DNA of 64,000 nucleotides from Ciona intestinalis (lineage: Eukaryota > Chordata > Ascidiacea > Phlebobranchia > Cionidae). The notes under the pieces were generated by a model. The model saw nothing but the letters and a program-made list of their open reading frames with translations, did not search any database and was not told the origin of the DNA. The stretch spans positions 1-64,000 of the forward strand of contig NW_004190420.2 in NCBI RefSeq assembly GCF_000224145.3. Reading direction: 5' to 3'. This document shows positions 34,001 to 46,520 of the stretch, one piece after another (position 1 is the stretch's first letter; every line of letters begins with the position of its first letter). Both the position numbers and the translations under genes were made by a program.

Positions 34001-36565
34001 CGGCCGGTGCCACGACACCGCATCCCAGTCGGAGGCGTACTTTTCGGCCCATTTTTTATTCTTGTGTGCTTACCAGTTACCACACTTTTCAACTTTGTGC
34101 AAGATTTTGGTTTTTAATATGGCTCATAATTAACATTTACAAATCGATAAATGAGAGTCCACACCTTGAATTTGTCAGACCATATTTTTGATGAGCAATT
34201 GGTAATTACCCCACCCTACCTGTGTGTGCAGGATAGCATTATCTGTTGTAAGTAAAGCATGGAAATGCTTCATCCAAGTTTCCATGTTATCTTCAAAAAA
34301 CTCGGGAAGATCCTGATTTGTAAAGGGAAAAAATGTTTAAAATAATGTTTGCAGCACTTAAAATAAATCTTTTTTAATTTTGTTGCATACAAAATATAGG
34401 CCTAACCAGATTCCACTTTTTTATTTTTAGAATTCCTTAGCAAAAAGGCTAAGGCCTAATGTGTAGAGCATCACCCATTATTCCACAAATCAAAAAAAAT
34501 ACATATTCTATACAAATTATCAACTCACATCATTTATAAACCCAAGTTTTCAAATATAACTGATAAAGTGACTGGTTAAACAATTCAAACATATTACCTG
34601 ATAATTCAAGCTGTAGAAGACCTTTGATATTAGAACCAGGGAGCTGAAAAGCACCTATAAGATACAAAAAAAACATCATAAAAGAAAACCTAACTTGGCA
34701 TATTGTATTATATAAAATTGATAAAAAACTTAAATTATAATAAACTCAAAGGATACAAAATAAAAACATCACCAAAAAACCTAACTTGGCCTTTTTTAAT
34801 ATAACAGCATTAAAAAACTTAAAAAAACAAACAAAAGAGAATCTTACCTTCAGGCTTTCCTTGTCAGCAGAATGTTGCTCAGCAAGTTTGACAGTGTTGA
34901 CAAAAAGTTCTGTTAGAGGAGCAGCAAAAGTGGTGAGAACATGTTTTATCTCAGTCCACAGTTTGTCTGATCTAAATTCATGCCGGTATCTGGAATAAGG
35001 GGGTAAATTTAGGCAAAATTGTAAAACAATCAGTGGGTTCATAGCTTAGTACTTGTAACTTTTAAGCAGCACGTGGCTTTCTCAAACAATTACAAAAAAA
35101 TAAAATAAAGGAAACAAATAAAGTCTATTTTATTGCAACAGGTATGAAACCATTAAGTTTGGGTAAATGCTATTATGGTATAAATTTTCCACTAAAATAT
35201 AGTAATTTACCACTAAATGCTATAAATTTGCAACAAAAAGTCTGTTGCATGTCGATGCTTTGGAACTTTGAAACACAATATATGTAGGCAGTAGAAGTTG
35301 CTGGTATTTCAATTGATGAATTATAAAAAAACTGTCATGTTTACCGTTTGAACAGTGAGTGTGCGGTCTGTAGAACTCCATTGATAATATGAAAGTCCGC
35401 TGACTGAAATTTCTTGTTCATATCTTCAAGCAAGGATGGCCATTTTTCTGGAAAATCTTCCCGACCTGACGATTAGCATTTGGTTAGGTTTAAAAATCAA
35501 TTAATTATAACCACTATTATCAGTTAGGTTTGTTTTAAACAACAGCCTCATTGTTTAGTTTAAAATAAAAACAATAATTTAAAATGCATCATAATATGAC
35601 GGGATCTAGCTTTTATTACAATCTAAGCAAGACTATTTGTGTAACGGGACACCAGTGTTATAACAAATGCCGATGACCACAGGAGGATAAGCTAAGTTAC
35701 ATTTACTTAACTACCATAAAACATTTAACAAACATTTAACAATGTTTTAACTTGTATCATCAATATAACATCACCTATTATACTGATAGCCTCACTCAGT
35801 TGCTTCTGATATTGCTTTGGGCTTGTTAACATTAGGTCAACCACAGTACATTTTATAGTATTTCTATCTTGCTCTGAAACTTTGGATGCCTCGTCTTCGT
35901 TCTAGAAACATAAACAGATTTTTTTTATACATAAAAATACAGGTAGGGGTAGGCTATGTTTAATGACTTTACACGTGCACATGCTTTTTCATATATTAAA
36001 TACTACAAAAAATACAATATTTACTGAGTAAATTTTTACTTCAAAAAAATGTTTGAGACAATATAAGGCTAAAAGCTACTTACAACACGCCAATTCCGTT
36101 TGACAAAGTTCTTGAAGGTGATTGCTGCAGCAAGAGGGACCATCCCGGGATTTTGTTGCTGTCTCCCATCATCAACAAGTTTAAGCAACATAACAGCATA
36201 CCCAGGATTTCCTTCAACATTTTCTAGATATTTCTCAGCTATTTGGGAAAAAATAAAATCAGCTTTTAATATATATAACTATATAGGCCTATATATACCA
36301 CATACAATATTTCAATAGAAATTTAATCATAAATGGTTTAGGCAATTAAATACTTTTGTACATATAAATGTGTTGGACCAACATATTGTAATTGGAAATG
36401 GTGTATTATAATGTCAATATATTGATGTAGCACGATAATAAACGAAGTGTATATTTTTAATTGTTTACGTATGAAACCATGCAAGTAGGCAAACGAACCT
36501 TGTTTACGAACATTTTCATCTGCAGAAAGAGTTTTCTCTAGTGCCTGATATGCTTCAGCTGCCAT
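28052..36565 (-). CDS. cse1l: CSE1L / exportin-2 (CAS), importin-alpha re-exporter
   Basis: Returns importin-alpha from nucleus to cytoplasm with RanGTP. Twenty exons: 36499-36565, 36084-36238, 35775-35901, 35345-35465, 34848-34989, 34598-34654, 34220-34312, 33687-33854, 33411-33512, 33102-33195, 32264-32551, 31665-31860, 31341-31542, 30590-30764, 30110-30386, 29629-29796, 28958-29104, 28603-28700, 28422-28549, 28052-28138. They sum to 963 codons plus stop, close to the human 971. Family signatures include [13 protein letters not shown] in the importin-beta N-terminal region, [18 protein letters not shown] then [11 protein letters not shown] (the conserved insertion), [33 protein letters not shown], and a C-terminal [24 protein letters not shown] repeats run throughout. 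The start ATG at 36565 ([20 protein letters not shown]) fits the family N-terminus. Shares a 0.9 kb divergent spacer with the ZFYVE21 gene. Confidence 0.97.
31000..31033. repeat. TA microsatellite in a CSE1L intron
   Basis: TATATATA runs broken by TTT. Close by on the left, near 30904, TAGAGTAGAGTGGTGG recalls a solo MITE left end but is too short to call. Confidence 0.75.
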
Positions 36566-37479
36566 TTCATTAAAGCTTCACATAAAGACTAAACCGTGAA
36601 CGTGTAAATGCTATTGCAGTTCCACTGGGAAAAAAACGAATCACAAATTGTATACGTCTGTATTCGCGTTAATCGTAAGAAAAATTTTAGGTTTGATTTT
36701 CTTGAAAAAAATTGGCGCCGCATGATAAGCGGAACATCACCATTCCGTATTTACGGAACAGACGATTTTGACATTTTTTAAACCAAACAGAAGCTTTGTT
36801 GCTAACTAACACGAATATGCTGAATGCTTAACTGAAAAACTATAAACAAAACGTTTTGACTATTCTATGGATTGAGAATGGTAAGATATGCTTGATGAAG
36901 TAATATGATGGAGTGGTACCCTGATCACTTCTGACGTCATTGTATGCATGGGGAAATCCCCGAGTTGTTTTGGGGGTTTTAGTTTTTCATTGTTTGTGAT
37001 ATTTCTTGTTATATTTGTTCTTTAACCAAATATTTGAGTATGTAAGAATTGATGGAAATCTTTTTCACAAATTATATCAGACAGGTTACATTATATTGTT
37101 ATTTTAATACTAAAGTAAGGTACCAGTACCTTTCATTAACAAAAGTCCTAAATTAGTTATATAGTTATACCTAACTAAATGACATAGTTATACCTAACTA
37201 ATTTTCTGTATCAGTAACATTAGAAAATAGCAATGGTTGCTACTAAAATTATTGGCTATTTACATCTGGTGTTTTGATACTTGTGGCATTCGGTGGATTG
37301 TAAAATGACATAATTCTATGACATCCAATACAGGAAATAATTAAATTTTGAGCCCTTTTCATTGTTCATGCTGTGTATTTATGCTTTGTATTGAAATGAA
37401 GCCTAAATGTATCAGTCTTTAAAAACTGCAGTGTATAGGAATATTTAATTTAAATAAAGTTTATATACCGAAGGGGGGG
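36566..37479. promoter_or_regulatory. Divergent spacer, CSE1L (-) / ZFYVE21 (+)
   Basis: About 0.9 kb between the two start codons, so both promoters should lie here. It holds a pair of 18-base direct repeats (ATAGTTATACCTAACTAA near 37161 and 37184) and no MITE. No CpG-rich block, TATA box or Inr can be assigned with confidence. Confidence 0.5.
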
Positions 37480-38193
37480 ATGGAATCTTCATCAGACGGC
37501 CATAAACTGGCCAAAACTGCAAGTGGTTTGCGTATGATTCCTGTATCAGATATGTATGCTTCTCCATTTGCTCTGTCTGAGCCGCAATGGGTTTCTGATA
37601 AAGACTGCAATGCTTGTGAGTCGTGCAAAAAGTCTTTTGACTTTTTCAACCGTCGCCATCACTGCAGACGTTGTGGTTTATGTTTTTGTGATAACTGCAC
37701 TCATTATGTCCTGCCACTCAAAAGAATGTACTTCATGGACCCAGTCCGGCATTGCTATGACTGTGCTGTAATTTCAAAAGCTGAAACCGAGTTTTACGAA
37801 AAATCTATCCCTGCTCTAACACAGGGTACACTGATGTCCGTATCAGAACCAATTGCTAATTCCAGTGAAAGCTTTGGAGAATTTGACTGCAAACTTTCAA
37901 AAGATCATCGAATTTTAAAGCTGGTTCATACAAAGAAGTCAAAAGCTGATGCCAACCCACCAAAGATCATACTGTCCAAACTCCTTGAAATAAAGTTCAT
38001 TATTACTGATTCTGGAGATGCAGGAACACAGAAGACACCAGCTGGGTTTAAAATCACATATAAAGATGAAGAAGACAGTGCAATTACACACTCTCTTATT
38101 CTCAGGGCAGTTGAACCAAAATCATCACTTCCGTGGCTAAGTTCATTCCAGAAAGCTATTAAAATGCTCTTCGAGGCAAGAAATGTTGCATAA
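37480..38193 (+). CDS. zfyve21: ZFYVE21 homologue, FYVE-domain protein, single exon
   Basis: The protein is 237 residues, near the vertebrate 234. The N-terminus keeps the family's SGLRMIPVSD...SPFALSEPQW. FYVE zinc finger at residues ~37-95: WVSD motif, CxxC at 43-49 (CNACESC), basic RRHHCRRCG at 58-66, and a final CYDC. The C-terminal half (from about 125) is a PH-like domain in this family and ends in a helix (SSFQKAIKMLFEARN). FYVE binds PI3P on endosomes; vertebrate ZFYVE21 sits at focal adhesions and endosomes and affects focal-adhesion turnover. The start ATG at 37480 follows an upstream stop and matches the family N-terminus. The frame is uninterrupted, with no introns, unlike CSE1L next door. 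AATAAA-like signals follow near 38277. Confidence 0.93.
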   Translation: MESSSDGHKLAKTASGLRMIPVSDMYASPFALSEPQWVSDKDCNACESCKKSFDFFNRRHHCRRCGLCFCDNCTHYVLPLKRMYFMDPVRHCYDCAVISKAETEFYEKSIPALTQGTLMSVSEPIANSSESFGEFDCKLSKDHRILKLVHTKKSKADANPPKIILSKLLEIKFIITDSGDAGTQKTPAGFKITYKDEEDSAITHSLILRAVEPKSSLPWLSSFQKAIKMLFEARNVA

Positions 38194-38767
38194 AATGGAA
38201 CACATACTCAGGCCCTGTATTTATCATTTATATATATATATGTCATACTTGCATTACCGTCTATTTTTTTACTAGTAATAAAAACTAGTGCAGTGGTCCC
38301 AACATTTTTTGGTGCATTTCATTTGGTAATTGTGGAACTTATCATTTAGTTGTTCATAAACATTAATTCAAAGTGGTTTAAAGAATTGAAGTAGCAAGTG
38401 CCTTTTAAACCTGGTACTACACTGGTCTGATAATAAACACAATGAATAACTTCGGTTTGTTACCATTGACTAGTGTATCATTATCATACCTATCTAACAG
38501 CCACTACGCATGCACAATGCTTAATCACTGCATTAAACTGTTACATGTTTCAGTTATAGTTTTACTGTAATATTGTATCTTTAAAAAAAAAATATGTTCA
38601 TCTAATGAACTGATATATTTTAGTGCCTGGTAGTTTTCTAACATAGAATTATATTGCAACATCAGCTTTTAATAAAGTAGGCTATCACTTATAACAATAG
38701 GTAGTGTTTATTTATTATTTATACATATCTTACTTTACCATTACCACTATATATTGTATTAAACCGC
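38194..38767. other. Spacer between ZFYVE21 and OSGEP
   Basis: AT-rich. It carries the 3' UTR of ZFYVE21 and the 5' region of OSGEP, with a short TA run near 38231. Nothing else is recognisable. Confidence 0.5.
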
Positions 38768-38884
38768 ATGTCTAAATATGTATATGCCCCAATCACAGTG
38801 TTATTTGAATGTCAATTGCATTTTATGTATTCGTCACATTATGTTACAGAACTGTTTTCTCACTGCCTAAAATTTAGTTTTAAA

Positions 38885-39907
38885 ATGCCAACTGTACTTG
38901 GCCTTGAAGGAAGTGCAAACAAACTGGGAATTGGAATAATACAAGATGGAAAAGTGCTTTCTAATCCCAGACACACCTACATAACACCCCCTGGAGAAGG
39001 TTTTCTGCCAAGGGAAACTGCAAAGCATCACAAAGACTGGATTTTATCAATTTTGCGACAAGCGCTAGACGAAGCTCAGATCTCGCCAAACGATTTGGAT
39101 AGTGTGGCTTACACAAAAGGCCCTGGCATGGGAGCACCATTGGTTTCAGTTGCTGTTGTTGCCAGAACCATTGCACAGCTTTGGAACAAACCAATTATTC
39201 CTGTAAATCATTGCATTGCTCATATTGAAATGGGTCGACTTATCACAGGTTCAAAAAACCCAACAGTGCTCTATGTGTCTGGTGGCAATACGCAAGTCAT
39301 TGCCTATGCTGATAAGAAGTACAGAATATTTGGAGAAACTATTGACATAGCTGTTGGAAACTGCCTAGATCGCTTTGCGAGAGTGCTTCACATTTCTAAT
39401 GATCCAAGCCCAGGTTATAACATTGAGCAGATGGCAAAAAAAGGGAAAAAGTATATTCACCTTCCTTATACTGTGAAAGGAATGGATATCTCCTTTTCTG
39501 GCCTTTTATCATTTATAGAAACAGCAGCCAATACAAAAATAACATCAGGAGAGTGTACCGCAGAAGACCTCTGTTATTCTTTACAGGAAACCGTCTTTGC
39601 GATGTTAGTTGAAATAACGGAGCGTGCGATGGCACATTGCGGTTCCCAAGAAGTTTTGATAGTAGGAGGAGTTGGTTGTAATGTTAGATTACAGGAAATG
39701 ATGGCGGTAATGGCTTCGGAGCGTGGGGCTAAGCTTTTTGCAACGGATGAACGATTTTGTATCGATAATGGAGCCATGATTGCACAAGCTGGTTCATTAA
39801 TGTTTAGCTCAGGGTTAAAAGCAGCGAAGAAAGAAGACTTGCTTGAGGACTCCTGGTGCACGCAGAGATTTCGTACTGATGAAGTGCTGGTCACTTGGAG
39901 GAAGTGA
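38885..39907 (+). CDS. osgep: OSGEP / Kae1, tRNA N6-threonylcarbamoyladenosine synthase subunit of KEOPS, single exon
   Basis: Catalytic subunit of KEOPS that transfers threonylcarbamoyl from TC-AMP to A37 of ANN-decoding tRNAs. I chose ATG 38885 ([18 protein letters not shown]), which gives 340 residues (human 335) and the canonical N-terminus. The frame is open back to an ATG at 38768, but the extra 39 residues are not family-like. Metal site: NHCIAH with His109 and His113. Other motifs: [25 protein letters not shown] (phosphate-binding), [45 protein letters not shown]. No intron, unlike CSE1L and the P450 around it. The P450 gene follows 244 nt downstream on the same strand. Confidence 0.97.
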   Translation: MPTVLGLEGSANKLGIGIIQDGKVLSNPRHTYITPPGEGFLPRETAKHHKDWILSILRQALDEAQISPNDLDSVAYTKGPGMGAPLVSVAVVARTIAQLWNKPIIPVNHCIAHIEMGRLITGSKNPTVLYVSGGNTQVIAYADKKYRIFGETIDIAVGNCLDRFARVLHISNDPSPGYNIEQMAKKGKKYIHLPYTVKGMDISFSGLLSFIETAANTKITSGECTAEDLCYSLQETVFAMLVEITERAMAHCGSQEVLIVGGVGCNVRLQEMMAVMASERGAKLFATDERFCIDNGAMIAQAGSLMFSSGLKAAKKEDLLEDSWCTQRFRTDEVLVTWRK

Positions 39908-40150
39908 TGTTAAAAAAACTTGACAATACTGGGTTACTCCATTTCAACGGATTTTTTAAAAAAATTAAAAATTAATTCAAAATTTTTTAACTTACTACTT
40001 TTGTATTACTATTATCCCTCGCCTTTTGAAAAAAAATCTTCAATCATGTTTTCAAACCATAGAAAAACATGGAGATAATTTTATAGCATCAATATTTAGG
40101 CAATCGCGTTTTGTATTTTGTCATCTTGGTGCTGTTTATTTATAATCACA

Positions 40151-43100
40151 ATGAAGGTGCCAGGAACAATTGGATACCCTATAATTGGTGACAAATCAAG
40201 GGAATTTTTAAGGTAAAATTGAATTGGTTATTACATTGTATATAATATCAGTATGATAAATAAACAGTCTAGATAGGGTACCAGGTGTATATTTAATAAT
40301 TTTAAGATTTGCATTACTATAGGCTTACGGTACAGTTACGTATCAGGCCCCTTTAAAACGGTATTTAATGTTTTCTCTATTTTTGCAGCGATCCAACCAA
40401 GTTTATTACATCCCGAATAAATGAACATTCTTCCCGAATTTTTCAATGTAGGATACTCAACAACCCAACAATATTTGTATGTTCTCCTCAGGCTGTAAAA
40501 ACGCTGCTCAGTGAAGGTCGGTGTGCTTAACACATTTAAAAAACGAATATTAATGATTGTATATATATTGCTTTTGTAAAAATACATTCTCCCAATATGC
40601 AGATTTAAAATTTTTTTAAAGAATATGCAAAATTACATTTGTACAAGATGAAGAACAGTTAATTGAATTACCTAAAAGCTAATTGTGCAGTAATTAAGCA
40701 CCACACAAAACATATTTCGAAAGTTCCGTTGTGGTTTCCGCCAAGCGATGTAGGAATTCAAAATTAAAATGTTGAGTGTTAAGATGTACAGAATCTAACA
40801 ACACAAATAAAAACAAGAAGAACTGTTCAACAAAAAAAGAATCTTTAACGCACTTCACGCACATTCTTCAATATTAACATAGCTGTATGTGTAGCTGTCT
40901 TTTTTTAACATTAGCAATTGATATTTTTTGTAAACCTGTAAATTACTTAATGAAATGCATATGTAGTAACTGTTAAACTATAACGACAAATGATAAAACT
41001 CCTTAAACTGACTTATATTTACAACCGCCATTGCGCAATGATTTTTATTGTTTAAGTTACGTAACTTGTTATACCTCAATACAAAGTGATTAGAAAATGA
41101 CCTGTTTGTTTTTTTTAGAAATGGCCAATGATATTGAGCATGGCTATAAAAGTATATTGCATCGCTTGTATGGTGATAACATTGTATTTGAAAATGATGT
41201 GACAGCCAATGAATTACACAACTGCCTCAAGAACTGCTTCCAAAATATGGAGCTTTATAAAGAAACAGTGAATAGGTGAGTAAACATGATGCCTGTGAGT
41301 TCTTTAAAAACTCAATAAAATGGTGTATAATATGTGATATATATATGTGCTTAACTGGTTGTTAAGTATTTAAAACAAAATATAAAGTACCCATGTCACC
41401 TTTGTTTTAAAAGAATAACATTTCATGCAGAAAGTAACCACATATACATACATCATATTACGTGACACATTATTTACTCTTAAAGTAACCCTTCTTGCAC
41501 AAATAAACGTGTACACCATGATTAGACGATACTCGTGTAATTCTTAACATTGCTTTTATGTTAAAAACTTATAACCAAGGTTTTAAAACATTTAATGTTG
41601 TGAACTTTTACCCGAACTCAGACACTGCTTTTTCACCCTTCTATTTTCTGTTACAGGTTATGTGAACCTCTGCTCTCATCCTTGCATTTAAGGTAGGCTT
41701 TAAACCTGATATTCTCTTAATATATATATGATTTAATGCAGCATTTTAGGAACATTTTGTTACAGAACTGAACCAGTGTACATCTACCCTGAGTTTAAGA
41801 GGGTAATGACTCGAATGTGCCTGGAATTATTCCTGGGCATCAAAACGGAATCCTGTTTGGACCAAACTGAAGAAATAACTCATCTTGCTACACAGCATTG
41901 GCATGGTTAGAAAATGTAGCAGTTTTTAAAAAAATTTGGAATATATATACTAAAAGTTTCAAAATAAAAACTGTTAATCTGTTTTTCCTTTTTTTCCGAT
42001 AAACTATCAGTGACAATAACTTCAGTTTCATGCATGATGTTACTACCTAAATAATTGCCTAAAATACTGTTTCAGGGTAATGTAGAAACAATAATAGCTT
42101 AAAGAAATATAGCATATATGATAATGAAAGCCTGGTTGGAATTCATTAATTAAATATTCTATTTGTGTTATCACCTGTGGCAAAGCATACCATAGAACCT
42201 GCAATTTAGACCTGAGTTGGCTTATCACCCTAAAACATCTTATTTGTAACATTGAACTATCCAGGAATTATTTCTGTTCCTGTGTCCTTGAAAATTCCCT
42301 TAGCGGGTGAGTCAACCTATAGTTTGGCTGTTCAAGCAAAAGAGAAACTACTTTCTATAATTCGATCAATTTTGTTGGGTCAAAATGGACAAGGTATTCA
42401 CTTAAAATTTGTAATAGATTCAAATTTAGTAATTTCAAAATATGTAATGTATTTTCTATTCTATTGTACAAACAATCCACTTAAAATTAAGAAAAGCATA
42501 AAATTACGGTCAAAGTTGGCTTGTAATATATAACTACAGTTACATCAGCCATAGATAGCTTATCTAGCTTCAAATGTATAAACTTGGTAAAAACTTAAGT
42601 TAACTTGGTAACAAATTTAATAAAAGGTTTCTACTTCTGAGTAATAAACTATATAATTCAATTCAAAATAAAACAAAAATAAAATCCAGATTGTTTAAAA
42701 CCTAATATAACTTACCAATCAACTTGCCACACTTACTGTACATTGTTTGACACACAACTAAACAATGACATATAAACGCGCGAAAATCAATTGTTCGCTA
42801 GGTGACGCTAGTGTTGCAGCAAAACTCAGACACGCCGATTTTTCAAACAGCAAGTCCCTCGAGCAACATTTACTTCTCTTTGTATCCGCTGTAATACCGA
42901 AAGCGTTTGCTTCTCTCATCACATCATTCATTATCGTTATGGCAGGCGACGACAAGGTAAATACTTAATATGTCACCCAAAAATACCTCCCGCAAATCGC
43001 ATTATTCCGTCTACAGGAGGCCTTACGGGCACGGGCGCGCACCGATTCTAAATTTCTCGATCGCGTTCTCTTAGAAGTGGAGCGAATGTGGCCGCCTCTG

Positions 43101-43792
43101 TTTGCTGGTCGTCGTCTGGTGCGGCGAACCACCACTTTGGAAAGTTATGATTTACCGAAAGTAAGTGGATGAATATAAAGTTACCAGCTCGCCTTTCAAG
43201 CTCAATGGCCTCATCGCGCTTACTATTTTCAGGATTACGCGATCATGTATGTCACTCATGCCGCTCATCGAGATCCCGAGGTATTTCCGGAGCCGAATTC
43301 CTTTAATCCCGACCGATGGATCACATGGTTAGTACTTCGGCTTATCTTAACGCATAGATGAGACCTTTCTCTTGAAACTGAACGAAAGTGTGTGTTTATT
43401 AAGCCAACGGCTGTAAAGTCCTGAAAACTGAGTCATTTACAACTCATAGCTACAGCTTTGTCACTCGGTTCATTTACTTACCTAACAATGACCGTGCGCA
43501 TAAATTATGAATTCCGCTGATTGAATCACATGTTCACAGTAACGCTGGTCAAGAGGACTTAGTACTTTGCTTTGGCTCGGGGCCGCGATGTTGTGTTGGA
43601 ACTGACCTAATTCGCCGTATTCTACGTGACGTAGCGAGCCGTCTCCTGCAGAACTACGAATGGTCCTTGGCCCCACCGAATCAAGATACGTCATATAAGT
43701 ACCTGCCTGTCGCTCGACCTGCGGTTCAACCAAGTATCGCATTCTCTTCATACCTCACCAATGATGAGCCTTTTTTCGACGCTTGCGGCTGA
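40151..43792 (+). CDS. Cytochrome P450, CYP26-like clan, with unusual I-helix
   Basis: Ten exons: 40151-40212, 40389-40516, 41119-41275, 41657-41692 (36 nt), 41766-41905, 42265-42393, 42802-42956, 43017-43160, 43233-43327, 43540-43792. All phases fit: 432 codons plus stop. N-terminus KVPGTIGYPIIGDKSREFL is the Pro-rich hinge. Upstream the frame is open to a stop near 40098 and encodes a hydrophobic run (CILSSWCCLFIIT), a possible anchor without its own ATG, so an upstream exon may exist. VYIYPEFKRVMTRMCLELFL and the region after it resemble CYP26. K-helix ExxR is EVER followed by MWPP; the PERF-like motif is FNPDRW; the heme loop is CFGSGPRCCVG with the Cys ligand. The I-helix (FVSAVIPKAFASLITSF) lacks the usual acid-Thr pair. 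Heme monooxygenase or isomerase, substrate unknown; a retinoid is only suggested by family. Confidence 0.9.
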
Positions 43793-46520
43793 CAGAAGCA
43801 CTTCAAAACTCGTCCATATTACCTACTAAGCAATATCTTCAATCGCCGTCTTATGTTTTGCACATGCTATGAAACTAGGTCGCAGGTAATTGGTCCTCAA
43901 TTAAGTTGCCAGTTTCCTAATTATTTGTGCGTTAAAAACACTGTAGAATTTATTTCTTCACGTAGTTCTTGCTCTTAGATTACGTATCGCCCTCCGCTGT
44001 AATTATTGCATCATGAGTAGCGTTGTGTAATGTTTTGGGTTTGTTCTCGCGGCACAAGGTACGGATGACCACGCTATGACCCAATCAAAGTGATAAAGAC
44101 GCACCGATATAAACGGAACCGCAGCTTATCCTTAGGCGGCTATTCGACGTAAATCGGATCGCTTGACAAAATGCCAAAAAGACTTACGCTAATCGCGGGG
44201 CATCAGGTTTTTTCACATTTTCGGGGAAGTCATTTTTACAGCCAGACACCAGCAAGCAGTCATGCCCCCAAAAATCTCGAAGTAAACCAAAATAGTTTCT
44301 GCGTATTGACTACCAAAACATTTTTTGTTTATGGTGCTTTTGCTCCATCAGGCGTCTCTAAAGTAATTCTTAAACTATGACCAATTTTCGCGTAAAAAAG
44401 AATACAAAATTTAATCACCACTGCTGTGACGTCACCCCGAGGTCTGGTTACGTGGGTTTTTCCTGATTTTATACTTGCTGCCGTCACGCACTGTGGGAGA
44501 ATATCTATACCGTTCTTGCCACTGCTGTTGCACCTGGATTTGGAAGTGTGACAAACATCCGTCCACATATTTATATTCGTTTGACGAATGAAGTGACAGG
44601 CTGCTGTTTCTGTTTACAACAAATTTCTTATTCATTGCGTTTTGAGTGGCTTCGGGTTTATCTGCCGCGCCAATGCATTTAGCTTTCATGATTTGGTCGG
44701 CTGTGCGCCGAAAATGGGTTTATTTGGCCATCTCTCTATGATGAAATATTAATTCTGTTTTGTAAGACTTAAAGTTCGCCAGAATAATCTTATTTCGAGG
44801 TATCGCTAGTTTCCGCAACCTGCAGTTACATACGAGATCGTATATCTATTAATCACCACAAAAAGCTTATTATTTCGATGTCTGGTTAAATTAGAAACGA
44901 GATCATTGGGCTAACATATCCCGCACTGTATATCATTATACCAACGATATACAGTTTTTACTAACGAACCTAACACGATAGAACTTCGTATCGAATTTTT
45001 AGTTTGTATTTTACCTGCGTTTAAATGTAATCCGTTTCTTCACACCCCGCAAAAAAACGTGACTAACAGCTCATACACAGATAGTAAGCGATACGGGTCA
45101 GTGCGCAATTCCATCGATTATGGCGTCAAATAACCGACTACCATATACATTTCTCCAACAACTATTGCTAGGCATCAAAATACAAAGCAAAATTACCAGT
45201 AACCCGATCTCGAATAACGACAACCGTAATCAGTTCTATGCCGACCAAAAAAACGATACATACTCGATCATTCTATTTTTGTATGCCTATTTTCTTATGT
45301 ATCTATATACACCTTATAATGTTCACTAATGTGGTAGCCGTGCTGTAACGTAAATAAATTTTAAAAATCGTTTTATTTGTACATTTTTTTTACGGAAATC
45401 TTTATGCTGAGGTAATGTTTTAAATTAAATGGCAAACGAATTCCCGGAGAGCTTATTACCACTTTCTGCGTGTAATATGGGTTGTACACAAAGATACCCG
45501 CTTTAATTTTCGGTTTGAAGGTCACTGGATGGTGAAATAATATGTTGTCACAATGCATACAACTATTGTATCATGTATGTTTATAAGTTATTTCGTCATG
45601 AGTGCGAAAACTTCCAATACACTGTAATGATGTGACGACCGTTTCCGGTATGTAGTAATTTGCGTTTAATTTGTTTTCGCACTTATGTTTTAGCACCATG
45701 TTAATTTTAAAACTGATGGTCGTTCTGTTATAAAGTAACAAAAACAAGTTCTGTAACCAACAAAATGTTTTTAAGCATAATAAACAAAACAAGCAGTTAT
45801 TGCAAAAAAGAGAACAAAACAATTGTGTCATTACATAGAGTTTTTTAGTCGTAAGCTGTGGTCTAACAGCTTGGCTGTAAAATTTAATTAAAATACCAGC
45901 TTTATAGTGTCAGTTAGCGTCTAATTCGACTTTTTAAGTGCTTATTACTGCAGTACTGTGTGGTAACCAGTTCTCTATGAGTGAACGAAGGCGTGCCAAC
46001 CACTTACACCTTATTATCCAATCGGATATAACGATTCCGAATTGTGTGGCGTATAACAAGAAGGCAAGTGTTCAGTTTCTTCCTTTCTTGGCGGTTATTT
46101 GAACATCCTCGTATTTAGTAAAATCACCATATATAACTCAGGATGCTTCATTTTTTTGCGCGTTGTGGTATATTTCAAACCATAAGTTATTAAGAACACA
46201 GCGCAATTCGACGACACAAGTTTGTCAGTAAGAAGGTGGAATATAGAGATAAAACATATAAAGCAGCGCATAAACCAAATGAAATAAGTACGGCAACAAC
46301 ATGGCACATAAGGAAACTGTAGGGCAAATAAGTAAGAATAATAAATAATCCAAAGAAATTAAAAAAAAGTTGAAAATCACGTCAACAACCTAACACGAGA
46401 GTACATAAGGCAGCTTTGATATTTCGGCATCTATATCCGATTTCTTGCAATAAATATCAGCAAGCTGCAGTTGGCACAGACTGTTGGTTAACCACAGTGG
46501 CTAGGCTGAAGACAAAGATG
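43793..46520. other. Convergent intergenic spacer
   Basis: About 2.7 kb between the 3' ends of the P450 (+) and the tomoregulin-like gene (-). Short open frames (44171-44380, 44432-44689, 45571-45831) have no domain or splice support. AT-rich, with no copy of the TIR element. I see no gene. Confidence 0.55.

Noticed and set aside
38768..38884. 39-residue N-terminal extension of OSGEP
   Set aside because: The extension has no family resemblance, and the canonical [13 protein letters not shown] start is at 38,885.
44432..44689. 85-codon minus-strand frame between the P450 and the tomoregulin-like gene
   Set aside because: No partner exons, no signal peptide or domain; composition is like the surrounding spacer.
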